Below are positions 52,035 through 61,978 of a stretch of DNA of 64,000 nt, piece by piece. The position numbers were made by a program, and so were the translations under genes. Origin of the DNA: Parietichytrium sp. I65-24A (lineage: Eukaryota; Sar; Bigyra; Thraustochytrida; Thraustochytriidae); assembly GCA_012862575.1 (NCBI GenBank), contig BLSF01000052.1, positions 186,001 through 250,000 on the forward strand, written 5' to 3'. Every line of letters starts with the position of its first letter. Within the stretch, counting starts at the first letter, position 1. The notes under the pieces are model-generated. The model saw only the letters and a program-made list of their open reading frames with translations. It had not been told where the DNA came from and ran no database searches.

Positions 52035-54146
52035 ATGGGCGAGGGTGAGGGTGAGGGTGAGTCTTCAGGGCGCGTCAACGGCGTCGCAAAGGTGCAGGAG
52101 CGCTTCAAGGTCCTCCGTGACCGAGGGGACCGAGGGGACCCTGCCGTCCCTGCCGCCCCTGCCGAACACGGCCCTCAGCCAGTGCCTGCCCACCCATCGG
52201 AGTCTGCCGAGAACGCCGCACCCGACGCTGAGGCGAGGGGTGTTGCGGAGCCGGAAGGTGTCCATGACACGAAGGAAGCAAAGGATGGCGACGACTCTCG
52301 TGCACAAGGGAAGCGGGCTCGGGCGGAACGGTCGCGAGGCCGCAAAAAGGCGCGTCGCGAAGAGCGACAGGCGAATAGAGGGGTCACCGGGAGGCCCGAG
52401 TGGGACTCGTTGTGCTATCAAGTTGCCTCGGGAAACCAGTGCGAAAAGACGGCGCAAGGGGCGGAGTGCAAATTTTCGCACGATGTCGACGCCTTCATGA
52501 AAGCCAAACCGAAATCTCTCAACCTTGAGTGCCTCGCATTCAAAGATAGTGGGCTTTGTCCCGCTGGATTGAGGTGCCTTGTCGGGGAAAAACATATTCA
52601 AAAGGTGGTAGAGGATGGTTCGGTCCATTACAAGAATCTGGACGAATCTAATTCGCGTGACTGGAAGACCGCGACGGGGTCCAAATATGACGGAATTGGG
52701 GAGTGCAACTATTTTTCGCGCGACTTCCGAAAATCATTGAGAGACAAGTCATACTTTGCAGTTTGCCCGGAAGGCTTGGTGCGAAAGCCAAAACCAGATT
52801 TTAAGGACAAGATTTACATCGCGCCCTTGACTACGGTGGGAAATCTGCCGTTTCGAAGGATCGTGAAGGAATTTGGGGCTGACATCACATGTGGCGAAAT
52901 GGCACTAGCAAAGAGTCTCGTGGAAGGCCAAATGAGTGAGTGGTCGCTTGTCCGGCGCCACAAAAGTGAAGATTGCTTTGGAGTGCAGCTAGCTGGCAAT
53001 AACGCAGAGATCATGTCAAAAGCTGTTCAAGCCCTTGAGCGCGAATGTAACGTTGACTTTATCGATATAAACATGGGTTGTCCGATTGAGCTCGTTTGCC
53101 GCCAAGGCGCTGGAAGCGCGCTGCTGAAGCGAGTGAATAAAGTGGAAAGTATTGTCCGCACCATCACCTCTGATACTAAGGGTAGAGTACCAATCGGGCT
53201 CAAAGTACGAACGGGTTGGGCGTTTGAAAAGCCAACCACCCACACCCTTGCCTCCACCGTCCAATGCTGGAGGCATACGATGCCATACGGCAGCGCGATT
53301 AGCTACTTTTCTATACACGGCCGCTCAAGAGCCCAGCGGTATACCAACTATGCTGACTGGGACTTTGTTCAGCGCTGCTCTGGCAGAGTAGTTGCTACCG
53401 AGCATATCTTCCGAAGCAATTACAGCCATTGCAATAAACTCAGCCCAATTCCAGTTTTCGGAAATGGCGATATCATGTCCTACCGAGATTGGGAGTCTGC
53501 GATGTCACGAAGAGACGATTGGCGCTCCCGCCTCGATGAAATTAATGGCCAATGTGAAATCGAGGACTCGAGTCTTGCCAACCTTCTTACAGGCTGGAAA
53601 GGAGAATTTTGCAGCGCGGAGTCGATTCGCGAGGCCGACTTGTTCGACGCTTCTCTGGATGAGTATGAAGCTCGGTTGAGCGCGTGCATGATTGGACGTG
53701 GAGCACTCATTAAACCATGGCTTTGTACAGAAATCAAACAGAAGCGCGACTGGGACATCAGCGGCTCTGAAAGGTTTGACATGGTCAAGCGTTTCACAGA
53801 GTACGGTTTAGAACATTGGGGATCAGACGCGATTGGCGTTGAACGTACGAGGAGGTTCACTTTGGAATGGCTGTCGTTTACCTGCCGGTATGTTCCCATT
53901 GGAATTTTGGAGGCGGAATATGTGCCGCAGCGCATGAATGATCGCCCGGAGAGCTTCATCGGCAGAGATGACAAAGAAACCCTACTTGGGTCCACAAACG
54001 TTCAGGATTGGGTCAAAATTACCGAAATGTTCTTGGGTAAAGCTCCGGACAATTTCAATTTTGAACCTAAACACAAGTCAAACAGCTACTCGACCAGTGT
54101 GTCCGACTTGTTACAAGAGGGAGGGTGGTCGTCTCTTGAGGCGTGA
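52035..54146 (+). CDS. DUS3: tRNA-dihydrouridine(47) synthase, DUS3 family, CCCH-type N-terminus
   Basis: 703 residues, ATG at 52035 followed by a GGTGAG repeat that encodes EGEGEGES. The flavin enzyme reduces uridine 47 in the tRNA variable loop. Two CCCH-type clusters lie at ~127-149 and ~166-187 (Cys/Cys/Cys/His, the second with GLCPAGLRC), the DUS3-specific RNA-binding module. The Dus barrel starts near residue 254 (KDKIYIAPLTTVGNLPFRRI), then GADITCGEMA, FGVQLAGNNAEIM, the catalytic-Cys loop DFIDINMGCPIELV, GAGSALL, GLKVRTGW, and FSIHGRSRAQRYTNYADWDF, which binds the flavin and RNA. GNGDIMSYRDWE and MIGRGALIKPWL precede the helical C-terminal domain. Length matches human DUS3L/yeast Dus3p. 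An N-terminal ~120-residue disordered, basic stretch may carry a nuclear signal. Confidence 0.95.
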   Translation: MGEGEGEGESSGRVNGVAKVQERFKVLRDRGDRGDPAVPAAPAEHGPQPVPAHPSESAENAAPDAEARGVAEPEGVHDTKEAKDGDDSRAQGKRARAERSRGRKKARREERQANRGVTGRPEWDSLCYQVASGNQCEKTAQGAECKFSHDVDAFMKAKPKSLNLECLAFKDSGLCPAGLRCLVGEKHIQKVVEDGSVHYKNLDESNSRDWKTATGSKYDGIGECNYFSRDFRKSLRDKSYFAVCPEGLVRKPKPDFKDKIYIAPLTTVGNLPFRRIVKEFGADITCGEMALAKSLVEGQMSEWSLVRRHKSEDCFGVQLAGNNAEIMSKAVQALERECNVDFIDINMGCPIELVCRQGAGSALLKRVNKVESIVRTITSDTKGRVPIGLKVRTGWAFEKPTTHTLASTVQCWRHTMPYGSAISYFSIHGRSRAQRYTNYADWDFVQRCSGRVVATEHIFRSNYSHCNKLSPIPVFGNGDIMSYRDWESAMSRRDDWRSRLDEINGQCEIEDSSLANLLTGWKGEFCSAESIREADLFDASLDEYEARLSACMIGRGALIKPWLCTEIKQKRDWDISGSERFDMVKRFTEYGLEHWGSDAIGVERTRRFTLEWLSFTCRYVPIGILEAEYVPQRMNDRPESFIGRDDKETLLGSTNVQDWVKITEMFLGKAPDNFNFEPKHKSNSYSTSVSDLLQEGGWSSLEA

Positions 54147-54692
54147 AAAGCGCCACGCATGTGGCTCTCTTGAGGCACATTAAACCTCGAGATGACATTG
54201 GTGCCCAGAATAGCTCTCTCACGAAGAGCGAAATGAAAATTTGATGATGTAAGAAGCTTAGATTTGTTTTCTCTTCTGTGGTTCCCACCGTTGCAAGATA
54301 AGGATATGTCATTTGCTTCCTATTGCATCCTGATCAGATGTTCTGTGATTGAAGAGACATTCCCCATTCACGGTCCGAGTCAGCAGCACTGACGCAGTGA
54401 GGTGGATAAACACCACCTATAGTGAACAACTTGAACAAACAGCAATTCAGCATTTACTGTAGTCATTTAGCATTTTTGGTAGCTCTCGTAAACAGTTTTC
54501 CAGTGAGTCCAAGTAGTCAAATGGAATGCTTACTAAAATTAAAGTTGGAAACTAGAGTAGTAACTAGTGGAGTTACTGAGAACCTTTGCCATAAACCGCT
54601 TCCGCTGCAACAAGTCTGCTGAGTTGTTTCTTTTGAGGCCAAGGCAACTTGTTCGAAAACAACAGCGACCGAGAGGTTTGGTACGCGCAGAG
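54147..54692. other. Intergenic region
   Basis: DUS3 3' end and WDR47-like leader. AT-rich; no coding frame before the ATG at 54693. Confidence 0.5.
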
Positions 54693-57434
54693 ATGGGCAG
54701 GCGGGATGACTGCTTAGAGGCAGTGACTGAGTACCTGTTTGTAAACAAGCACTACCTCGCGCTGCGAGAGCTGGAAAGAGATTGCGGGGTTTCGATATTC
54801 GGGGAGCTTGGAAATGAATTGAGCTTCTTGCGAGACCTTGTCTTGGAAGGGGACTGGGCCAATGTAGAAAACACCCTCCTGGCGTTCAACGAAACAGCCG
54901 GAATAAGCGTTAATGTCGCACATGCGTTTCACATCGTCCGCGTCCAAAAGTTTCTTGAACTCGTAGCGTGTGATCCTCCTGGCTCACTCTCAGAGCTGAA
55001 AGATGTCTATTTTGCACTCGAAGCTGCCGAAGGGAAACAGTCGGTTGAGCTCATAAAACTTCAGGATGTTTTGACGGATTTAAATGTCCAACGCCGCTTT
55101 CCAAAATGGTCAAAAATAGCTGGGAGGTATGAAACCATGCACAAGCTTCTCTTAGAGTGTGGTTTGGACGCCTATGTGCCAGAGGGCAATGGTTTGCCGG
55201 AACCACTTGCGATATATCGTTCGAAAACTTCACGCCTCGAGCTTTTCTTTGAGCAGAAAAACGCCACAAATCCTTCCGACGACCATCGCCAAAACCCTGG
55301 TCCTGAAACTAACGGCTTGAGCAGCACCACAAACGCCGGAGGTACTTCGCTGCAGTTCGTTGTCAATTTAAACAGTCAGCCAGAGCCTGAACGCCGATTG
55401 CATAGACCAGAAACTACGCAAGTGTTTGGCCCATTCAGCGAAACAGTGGCACGCGAGAGATCGGGGAGACACCCGGAATCACTGTTTGCAGGATTCGAGG
55501 AGCGGTACTCTGAAGCCAAGCAAGATGTGAAAAAGGCGGTTGCTTTTGACGTGCTGTTGGAAAATAAAAAGGGCATGAAGGAGAAGATTGCATCTCCGGT
55601 TCCGAGAAATGTATGGGAAGCATTTGCCGCGCCAGATCGCGAGCACAAGGTGGAAAAGGACCGAGACGCGAGATTGGGGTTGGGGTTGGGGAACGTTGGA
55701 CAGCTGGGGCGTGCAAAGCGAGACGAACTTGCGGGTTCTCAGCTGGGCAACTCGCCCTCCCATGATATTCCAGGCGATAGCAATATGTATACGGCTGGAA
55801 ATGGCTCTCAGCTTGAAGACGGTAACTTTAGCGCCCCGGAGAGTTATCAGGAATCGAAAGGTTTGGAACTAAAGGAAGAAGATCCTTTTCAAAATTACAC
55901 CAACCCTTACAATGAGATGCCCGCGGGGGATATGAACATGCCAGACAGTGAGTCCAAAGCGTCAGAAAATAAGAGCTCCAGCAAGAAGACAACGCTAAAT
56001 TCTAGTCGGAAGACGCAACAAATAGAAACGAGAGAATTGGAGCGGAACACAACGGAACTAGAAAGCAAAATCCCAGCGCGGTTGCGCACGGGCAAGGAAA
56101 AGGAGAATGGGCCCGATGGTATCGCCGAGGAACCTGCAGGGGAGGGCATGCAGAAAGTCCAGGCGCCCCAAGTTCCAGAGCCGATTCTGCGCGACGTCTC
56201 CAATTCCAAGTCTGACCATTCGGATCATGCACTGAAATCGCGAATGAAACCAGAGGTAGGCCAGAATGCCAAAGTGGGAGGTTATGAAGAGCTAGCAAGA
56301 CCAGAACGACAACACGAGGTCAATGCATTCAAGCCTGTCATTCATTTCATGGAAGAACTACAGCCAGTTCGCTCCATCGGATTCGTTGGTTCGGGGAAAA
56401 ATATTATTGCTGGAACGAACGCAAAGGCGATCAAGTTTTGCAGATTTCCAGATAACATGAACGAGCTATCCGCTTCTGCTCCTCGGCTGGTACCTTTGCC
56501 TACGAACCGCGATCCTAGCGATCCTCTGAGCAAGCGTGGGACCTACTTTGAGTACACTTCTGATAACAGCACTCGAAATCCTCAGCTTCGGCTTCAATCA
56601 CCATACTTTCAACAGCCGAACGCTCACAATGGCTCGGTGTACTGCATGGATGTTGCAACTCACGGGACGTTGTCACTGGTTGCGTCCGGCTCCAATGACA
56701 AGTTGCTGAAGGTGTGGGCAGTGAGGTTCACGGAGCGCGAGGACAACGTTATGCAAACTGGACAGCAACATTGCATGGAGGGTCACAAGAGTACTATCAG
56801 GGCGGTCAAATTCGCTTTTGGCACCTTGTCGACATTGACGAGCGTTGGCGGGGGAGATTTCGGGGTCAAGACGTGGGACCTTCACAGCGCTCAGCTGGAG
56901 AACAACTTTCTCGGTCACAATGACGCCGTGTTTGATGTAGACTATGTTAGGGAGACGCACGCTCCGTGCCTGGTGTCAAGTTCGTCGGACGGAACGCTTC
57001 GTGTATGGGATACGAGGTCGCGCAAAGCGTCCGCTGTGCTGACCGCCCCAGTCCGGGGTCACAGCGGGGCACATAGCGTAAGCTGCTCACCGACAGACGC
57101 AGGATTGGTCGCCTCTGGCCACGGTGATGGGAGTTGCTTCCTATGGGACCTAAAAATGCAAAAAACGATTTCCACATTCGTGCACCACCGAGATGACGTG
57201 CGCACGATTCAATTTAGCCCTGACGGCCGCTGGTTGCTCTCCGGATCATTTGATGGGAGTGTATCAATCGCACATCTGGACCCATTTGTCATGGGAACAG
57301 TGGGAAATTTCAAGTGCCATGCTGGAAAGGTTCTACAAGTCAAATGGCACCCCAAACAACCTTACTTCATCTCTTCTGGCTCCGAGGGGACTGTGAAGGG
57401 CTGGGCAATCCCTTCGTTAGACATTATTTCGTGA
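54693..57434 (+). CDS. WDR47-like LisH-CTLH-WD40 protein
   Basis: 913 residues from the ATG at 54693; the open frame upstream begins with a GTG and has no ATG. The LisH lies at ~5-40 (AVTEYLFVNKHYLALRELER). A CTLH follows (FLRDLVLEGDWANVENTLLA), then a helical block with VQKFLELV and ALEAAEG. This is the layout of WDR47 (Nemitin), which binds microtubules and MAPs. A ~430-residue disordered stretch separates it from the WD40 propeller (~600-913). Clear blades include SLVASGSNDKLLKVWAV, GHKSTIRAVKFAF, CLVSSSSDGTLRVWDTRS, VRTIQFSPDGRWLLSGSFDG and YFISSGSEGTVKGWAI. WDR26/GID7 proteins share the N-terminal architecture, so the alternative is a GID-type ligase scaffold. Cytoplasmic, microtubule-associated action is inferred. 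It is tail-to-tail with the transporter. Confidence 0.82.
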   Translation: MGRRDDCLEAVTEYLFVNKHYLALRELERDCGVSIFGELGNELSFLRDLVLEGDWANVENTLLAFNETAGISVNVAHAFHIVRVQKFLELVACDPPGSLSELKDVYFALEAAEGKQSVELIKLQDVLTDLNVQRRFPKWSKIAGRYETMHKLLLECGLDAYVPEGNGLPEPLAIYRSKTSRLELFFEQKNATNPSDDHRQNPGPETNGLSSTTNAGGTSLQFVVNLNSQPEPERRLHRPETTQVFGPFSETVARERSGRHPESLFAGFEERYSEAKQDVKKAVAFDVLLENKKGMKEKIASPVPRNVWEAFAAPDREHKVEKDRDARLGLGLGNVGQLGRAKRDELAGSQLGNSPSHDIPGDSNMYTAGNGSQLEDGNFSAPESYQESKGLELKEEDPFQNYTNPYNEMPAGDMNMPDSESKASENKSSSKKTTLNSSRKTQQIETRELERNTTELESKIPARLRTGKEKENGPDGIAEEPAGEGMQKVQAPQVPEPILRDVSNSKSDHSDHALKSRMKPEVGQNAKVGGYEELARPERQHEVNAFKPVIHFMEELQPVRSIGFVGSGKNIIAGTNAKAIKFCRFPDNMNELSASAPRLVPLPTNRDPSDPLSKRGTYFEYTSDNSTRNPQLRLQSPYFQQPNAHNGSVYCMDVATHGTLSLVASGSNDKLLKVWAVRFTEREDNVMQTGQQHCMEGHKSTIRAVKFAFGTLSTLTSVGGGDFGVKTWDLHSAQLENNFLGHNDAVFDVDYVRETHAPCLVSSSSDGTLRVWDTRSRKASAVLTAPVRGHSGAHSVSCSPTDAGLVASGHGDGSCFLWDLKMQKTISTFVHHRDDVRTIQFSPDGRWLLSGSFDGSVSIAHLDPFVMGTVGNFKCHAGKVLQVKWHPKQPYFISSGSEGTVKGWAIPSLDIIS

Positions 57435-57718
57435 AAACTTTGTAATTGTTGTGCACAGGTTCACCATCTTGCTTTCTATTCAGACAAAATGCTCTACTCT
57501 AAAAGCTCTTCAATCCCCACTCCTTCAGGATCGATGACAGTTATGTAAATCGTTTTTTCCCCAAAAGCACCGTTTGGCTTTGATGTGGCAACTCTTTCCT
57601 CAAATTTAGCGAAAGCGCACACAGTTGACAACCAAACCACAACAGCTGCTGTCTTTATAGGGGTAAAAGATTCAAGGAGAGAGAGTAGACGGGTTGATCG
57701 AAGGGGCCATCGGATGCT

Positions 57719-58807
57719 TCATTTTTTCATTTTCCCACTGTGCGTGCGCCTAGGACGCGACTTGGTCTCTTCATCTTGCTTCGCCTTTGAAGCATGCGCC
57801 CCGATCGAGTGCCCTTCAAAACTACTGCGCTTTGGGCTCTTATCAACGAATGAGTACCATGCGACACCAATGAAGCAGATGACAATACCTGCTTTGTTCA
57901 CCGCGGTCAATTCCTTGTCAAAGAGAAAACTCCCAGCCCCGATGATACTCAGACGCCGCGCAATATCCGCAATAGAAAATGCCAGCGGATCGACCTTCCC
58001 AGTGAACACAAAATTCAAGGTGTATTCCGCATGGTATGCTATTGCAGCGAGAAGAACAATCCAAACACCGTCGGATTTTGCAACTTGAAGAGCAAAAGTC
58101 AGACCTTCAGATATTCCAAAGTAAGGCACCAGGAAAGTCAGAAGTGTGGCATTGGTCGATGCCATCACAAACTGTGCTTTAACTCCTGATACCTTGGTAA
58201 TCTGAATGACACGCTTCGACTCAAAGTTCAAGAATGTCTGAAGCAACATACTAACCAGGGCAGCACTAAGACCAAGAATGCTAAATTCGACATCAGCCCA
58301 TGCTGCAAGCGCGACACCAAGAACAGTTGGAATTATTGTCAAATACACCACACTGTTAAAATACAAACCCTGTAAAGCTGAGATAAGGACCGTTGCAACA
58401 GGTATCGAACTCTTCACAACATAAGTCAGCGTGATACCGGAGAGCTGTAGAGCGACGCTGTTGGCGTAATTCGCGCTCAGAAGAAGCAAAGACGGCACCA
58501 AAAACTTGAGCCAGATGTGTTTGACGTCCCCTGGACCAAGCCGTTCAGTACTCTGATCTGCAAAGTTGGCGAAGAAACCTAGAAGAGCCGAACCCGCGAA
58601 GCGGACCAGCGTAAGCGCGTACGGAGAAGGGTAAGCCTAGAAAGCGTTGTCAGCAAATCCGATCCCAAATACATTTACAGGTTATAGGAGTCACAAACTT
58701 ACCTGCAAGAAAGCAGAGTTGGCATAAGTCGAGAGAATCGCGGACGTTGCAAACCACGCGAGGCCGACGCCGATGGTCTCCCAATCCGTTCCTTCTCGGC
58801 TCCTCAT
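57719..58807 (-). CDS. Drug/metabolite-transporter fold, triose-phosphate-translocator/SLC35-like
   Basis: Two exons, complement(57719..58636 and 58703..58807). The 66-nt intron has GTAAGT and CCTAG ends, junction phase 0, total 340 residues. I count about ten hydrophobic helices. Landmarks of the triose-phosphate-translocator branch include YALTLVRFAGSALLG in helix 2, LTYVVKSSIPVATVLISALQ (with the substrate-site Lys) in helix 4, NFESKRVIQITKV between repeats, and IARRLSIIGAGSFLFDKELT near the C-terminus, where plant TPTs have VKRVVVI. The protein should exchange a phosphorylated sugar or nucleotide sugar across Golgi, ER or plastid membranes. Substrate and compartment cannot be determined. 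The C-terminal ~40 residues are basic and Lys-rich (KSRPRRTHSGKMKK). No clear transit peptide precedes the first helix. Confidence 0.85.
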
Positions 58808-59496
58808 TGGCGCTGCTCAGACCCAGTACAACAAAACAATTCTGAGACTGTGTTCGCAGTTAGATACCTCCCCGACCCCGGACCTCTTGGGGCCAAAGCA
58901 CTGTTGGCTGTGAGGTGCCTTAACTGGAAAGTCGTCCAACCTGAGAGCGGACGAACTCGAAGCGTTTGTTGACAGTGAATAAAAATAACCTTCAATCACC
59001 CCGCTAACTGCAACGTTACTCACTTTCAGTTACAGCATAATCCGCCCCCAAGTCATCCCAAGTCATCCCAAGTCCCGAAGTCCTCGAGGACCGCCACCAT
59101 AGTTTGGCATTGGTTATAATAGTTTGGTATACTAGCGCTACATACAGAGCGATTAGTACCCCTGCTGAAAGCTGCTAGAGGACAGCTATTAGAGGCTATA
59201 GCTAGGCTAGCTAGTAGATGAGCTGATGTACTAGCCGAGTGCACTGTACGAGTAGCTAGGAGACAGTGGAGACCATTGAGACGCATTGAGACCATCCAGA
59301 TTATTCAGATCGTCAGAGCGGAGGAGCAGGAGACAAAGGAGACACAAGAGACACAGGAGGCAGAGGGAGACACTAAAGAGACACTAAAAGAGACTGGACA
59401 CAAACGCATGCTACACGGTTCTCACCGGACACTTCGCCAGGGGCACATCCGCACAGCTTTAGGGCCGCTGGCTGTATTCGCTGTGCGGCGCAGAAC
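58808..59496. other. Divergent intergenic region
   Basis: Between the transporter and TAM41 starts. A GAGACA-type repeat (about 59326-59395) and CTAG-rich DNA near 59190-59220. An upstream open frame from about 59276 does not contain a better TAM41 start. Confidence 0.55.
59326..59395. repeat. GAGACA-type imperfect tandem repeat
   Basis: Purine-rich units such as GAGACACA repeated about eight times, upstream of TAM41. Confidence 0.7.
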
Positions 59497-60486
59497 ATGT
59501 GCGAGCCGAGCGGTCAAAACGACTCGCTCGAGATAGTCACCCGCGCTCTGCCTTCCGCAGGGGGCGTGTCTGCGGTGTTCGGGTATGGCTCAGGTGTATT
59601 TCAACAGGCTGGAAAGAATCCGAAGGACAATCCGCTTCTAGATTTCATCATTGTCGTTGAAGATGCCGCTGCTTGGCACGAAGAAGCGCTAATGAAGCGT
59701 CCAAGTGACTATCCATTTGTCGCGCACTCCTTGGGGCCACAGTGGGTACGCGGGTTTCAGCGGTGGGGCGGAGGGAAGATATGGTTCAACACTGATGTTG
59801 AAATTCAAACCGCCAAGCATTCAGTGCCCCTCAGAGCCAAGTATGGCATAATAGAAACTGCCGATCTGATTGAAGATCTCAGTACCTGGAGTTTGTTGTA
59901 TGTTTCTGGAAGGCTGCACAAGCCAGTCAAGTTTCTCGGCGCTAGACCCTCAGAAGCAGTCCAGCAAGCTCTTCAAACGAACCTATCATACGCTCTTAAA
60001 ACAGCCCTCTTCCTTCTTCCAGATAAATTCTCAGAGCGAGACCTGTACAGGACAATATCATCCCTCTCCTACTCGGGCGATGTCCGCATGGCATTCGCTG
60101 AAAACCCAGACAAGGTGAACAATATTGTGGAGGGTAGTCTTTTGCACTTTCGGTCGTTGTACATGCCGCATTTGACTGCTCAATCTCGAGACACAGGCGC
60201 AATTCAACTTGGAAATCCGAGCAACGATTCGCAGGAGCTGATGAGTCTCGAACAGGACACCAGCATCGAGAATAGGAGACGGCTTTATGCGCAACTCCCG
60301 ATTCAGGCCCCCGTGGGTCTCGAAAATTTCATCTATCAAGACCGTCGCAGCGCTTTGCTAAGAGATTTGAGCATGCGAGTGTCGCATAGCAGCCGCGCGC
60401 AAACTGTCAAGGGACTCGTGACTGCTGGCTTCACAAAGGCGTTGAAGTATGGGATCCGCAAAGTCGGAAAGAGGGTCTTCAAGTGA
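59497..60486 (+). CDS. TAM41: Mitochondrial phosphatidate cytidylyltransferase TAM41
   Basis: 329 residues, single exon, ATG at 59497. It makes CDP-diacylglycerol from phosphatidic acid and CTP on the mitochondrial inner membrane, the first committed step to cardiolipin. The nucleotidyltransferase motif is intact: FGYGSGVFQQAGKNP followed by LLDFIIVVED with the metal-binding Asp. The family-specific middle part reads AKYGIIETADLIEDLSTWSL then LYVSGRLHKPVKFLG; later SYSGDVRMAFAENPDKVNNI and HFRSLYMPHL complete the match. No strong presequence is visible; the N-terminus (MCEPSGQNDSLEIVTRA) is short, and an in-frame upstream extension is unlikely. The last ~20 residues are basic (FTKALKYGIRKVGKRVFK) and may help peripheral membrane binding. 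Length matches yeast and human proteins. Confidence 0.94.
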   Translation: MCEPSGQNDSLEIVTRALPSAGGVSAVFGYGSGVFQQAGKNPKDNPLLDFIIVVEDAAAWHEEALMKRPSDYPFVAHSLGPQWVRGFQRWGGGKIWFNTDVEIQTAKHSVPLRAKYGIIETADLIEDLSTWSLLYVSGRLHKPVKFLGARPSEAVQQALQTNLSYALKTALFLLPDKFSERDLYRTISSLSYSGDVRMAFAENPDKVNNIVEGSLLHFRSLYMPHLTAQSRDTGAIQLGNPSNDSQELMSLEQDTSIENRRRLYAQLPIQAPVGLENFIYQDRRSALLRDLSMRVSHSSRAQTVKGLVTAGFTKALKYGIRKVGKRVFK

Positions 60487-61010
60487 AGAAGTCGGGGGCA
60501 CTTCTTCATGCGCACTATAACCGAAAAGGCTGATGATCAATTAATGTTACCTGCTTGTTAATTCTTATAGATTGTTTTAATCATGAGGCTACCCCATTTC
60601 GGTTATAGTGATGGTGCCAGTGGCTCATAGTGGCACTGTGCTTTCACTGTGGCACTGCACATGGCGCATGTAACCGTTTTAATCTAACTTTGGCCGCGCA
60701 TACAAATTGAACGAACTTCGACTTGCGCTCTTGTTGACTTGTCGAGTACACAGCTCGCTGGGCTTACACGGGACAGTGCGGTAAACGCGACATGCCTAGC
60801 CGGTCGCCGAAACAGTGCGGTAACCCTCAACACTTATCGTGCTTGCCACTGCCTCACGAACTGTCCTTCAGGAGGTCCAGCAAGCAAGTGAAAAGCTACT
60901 TCAGGCATCTCAGCACACCGTGTTTTTGAAGGACTTGAAGTTTCCTCAAGAGCTCTCGAGCTGCACTTGATTGGAGCGAAGCTCGCGGCTCAAGTCTTCG
61001 CGTGCGAAAA
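60487..61010. other. Intergenic region
   Basis: TAM41 3' end and leader of the BAR-domain gene. No coding frame supported. Confidence 0.5.
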
Positions 61011-61916
61011 ATGGATCCGCTCAATGACGAACGAACGAATTCTATGATAGTAAGTTTGAGCTGCTGGATGGTTCTCCCGATGGTATAAGAAACAACTGAA
61101 CGAATCCTTTGATGTCATCTGTCTGCGCAAAGATTCGCGTTTCAAATTTTCACGAAAGCTGCCTCAAGCTACAAGCCCAAAGCTCGCTTGTACTAAAAAG
61201 GGAAAACAGTGAGTTGCTTCCTTCGGCCCGCGAGAGTTTAGGCTTTTGTGGCAAGAGACTAACCCGTGAATGCTCGACTCGACACTTGAATTCGTCCTGT
61301 TGTCGTAATCGAACCCGACACAGAGGCTTCCATGCATTACATCGGCTTGGCAGAAAAGTTCTCCAAAATGTCCAAAGAAGAACAAAGTGATTCGCTAAAG
61401 TCAGCACTGAGGACGTTGAGTGACGCGCTGAATGAAGTTCAGGGTTTTCGAGAGTCTCTTCTCACGAGCCGGATAAAGTTGCTGCAGCAAAGGTTACATG
61501 AGCTCGATGAAACGTGCAACAACCCCACCTCGACAATGCTCAAGGATAGAAATTCTTCAGTCAGAAGCTCTCAAAAATTCAAGGATCAGATGGAAATACT
61601 CGCGTCAAAGAAGGCAAATCAGAAAAAACTGGACCAAAAGACCGTACAGCTTCAGGAGGAAGAGAAACGAATGTTTACCATAGACCGCGGTCTGCAAAAG
61701 AATATTCTCAAGTACGAAGAGAAGCGAATTAAGGAGTGCAAGTTGATGCTCGAGGATTTTATAAAGGGACAGCTTGCCTTTCACTGTCGATGTGTCGAAC
61801 AATTCACCAAAGCGATGAAGGCGCTGTCACAGGTCGACTCAACCAAAGCCGTGGAGGAGCTCTGCGCCGAGTTCCATATTTCTGCTAAACAGCTCAATTT
61901 CCAGGTGCAAAAGTAG
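61011..61916 (+). CDS. CIBAR/FAM92-like BAR-domain protein, three exons
   Basis: Exons 61011..61049, 61133..61208 and 61324..61916 (donors GTAAGT and GTGAGT, acceptors GCAAAG and CACAG, phases 0 and 1 both matching) give 235 residues. The ATG-containing first exon encodes MDPLNDERTNSMI. The exon 2-3 join gives VLKRENKASMHYIGLAEKFS in place of the noncoding upstream sequence. The fit to FAM92 is the long helical pattern. Examples are VSNFHESCLKLQAQ early (compare the animal VSNVEKHFGELCQIF), a central Lys/Gln-rich helix, and KECKLMLEDFIKGQLAFHCR then CVEQFTKAMKAL late (compare the family's FITIEMLFHGKALEVY). Animal CIBAR proteins bind curved membrane at the ciliary base. Without the two 5' exons the BAR domain would lack its first helix. 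A general BAR protein is the alternative. Confidence 0.75.
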
Positions 61917-61978
61917 GTCTGCCCCCGCCTCGAGGCATACCGTCATGTGCGGAGCGAAGAAGTGCCTGTGGGAGCGCA

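Noticed and set aside
54567-54692. 42-codon extension of the WDR47-like protein
   Set aside because: Starts at a GTG; LisH begins shortly after the ATG at 54693.
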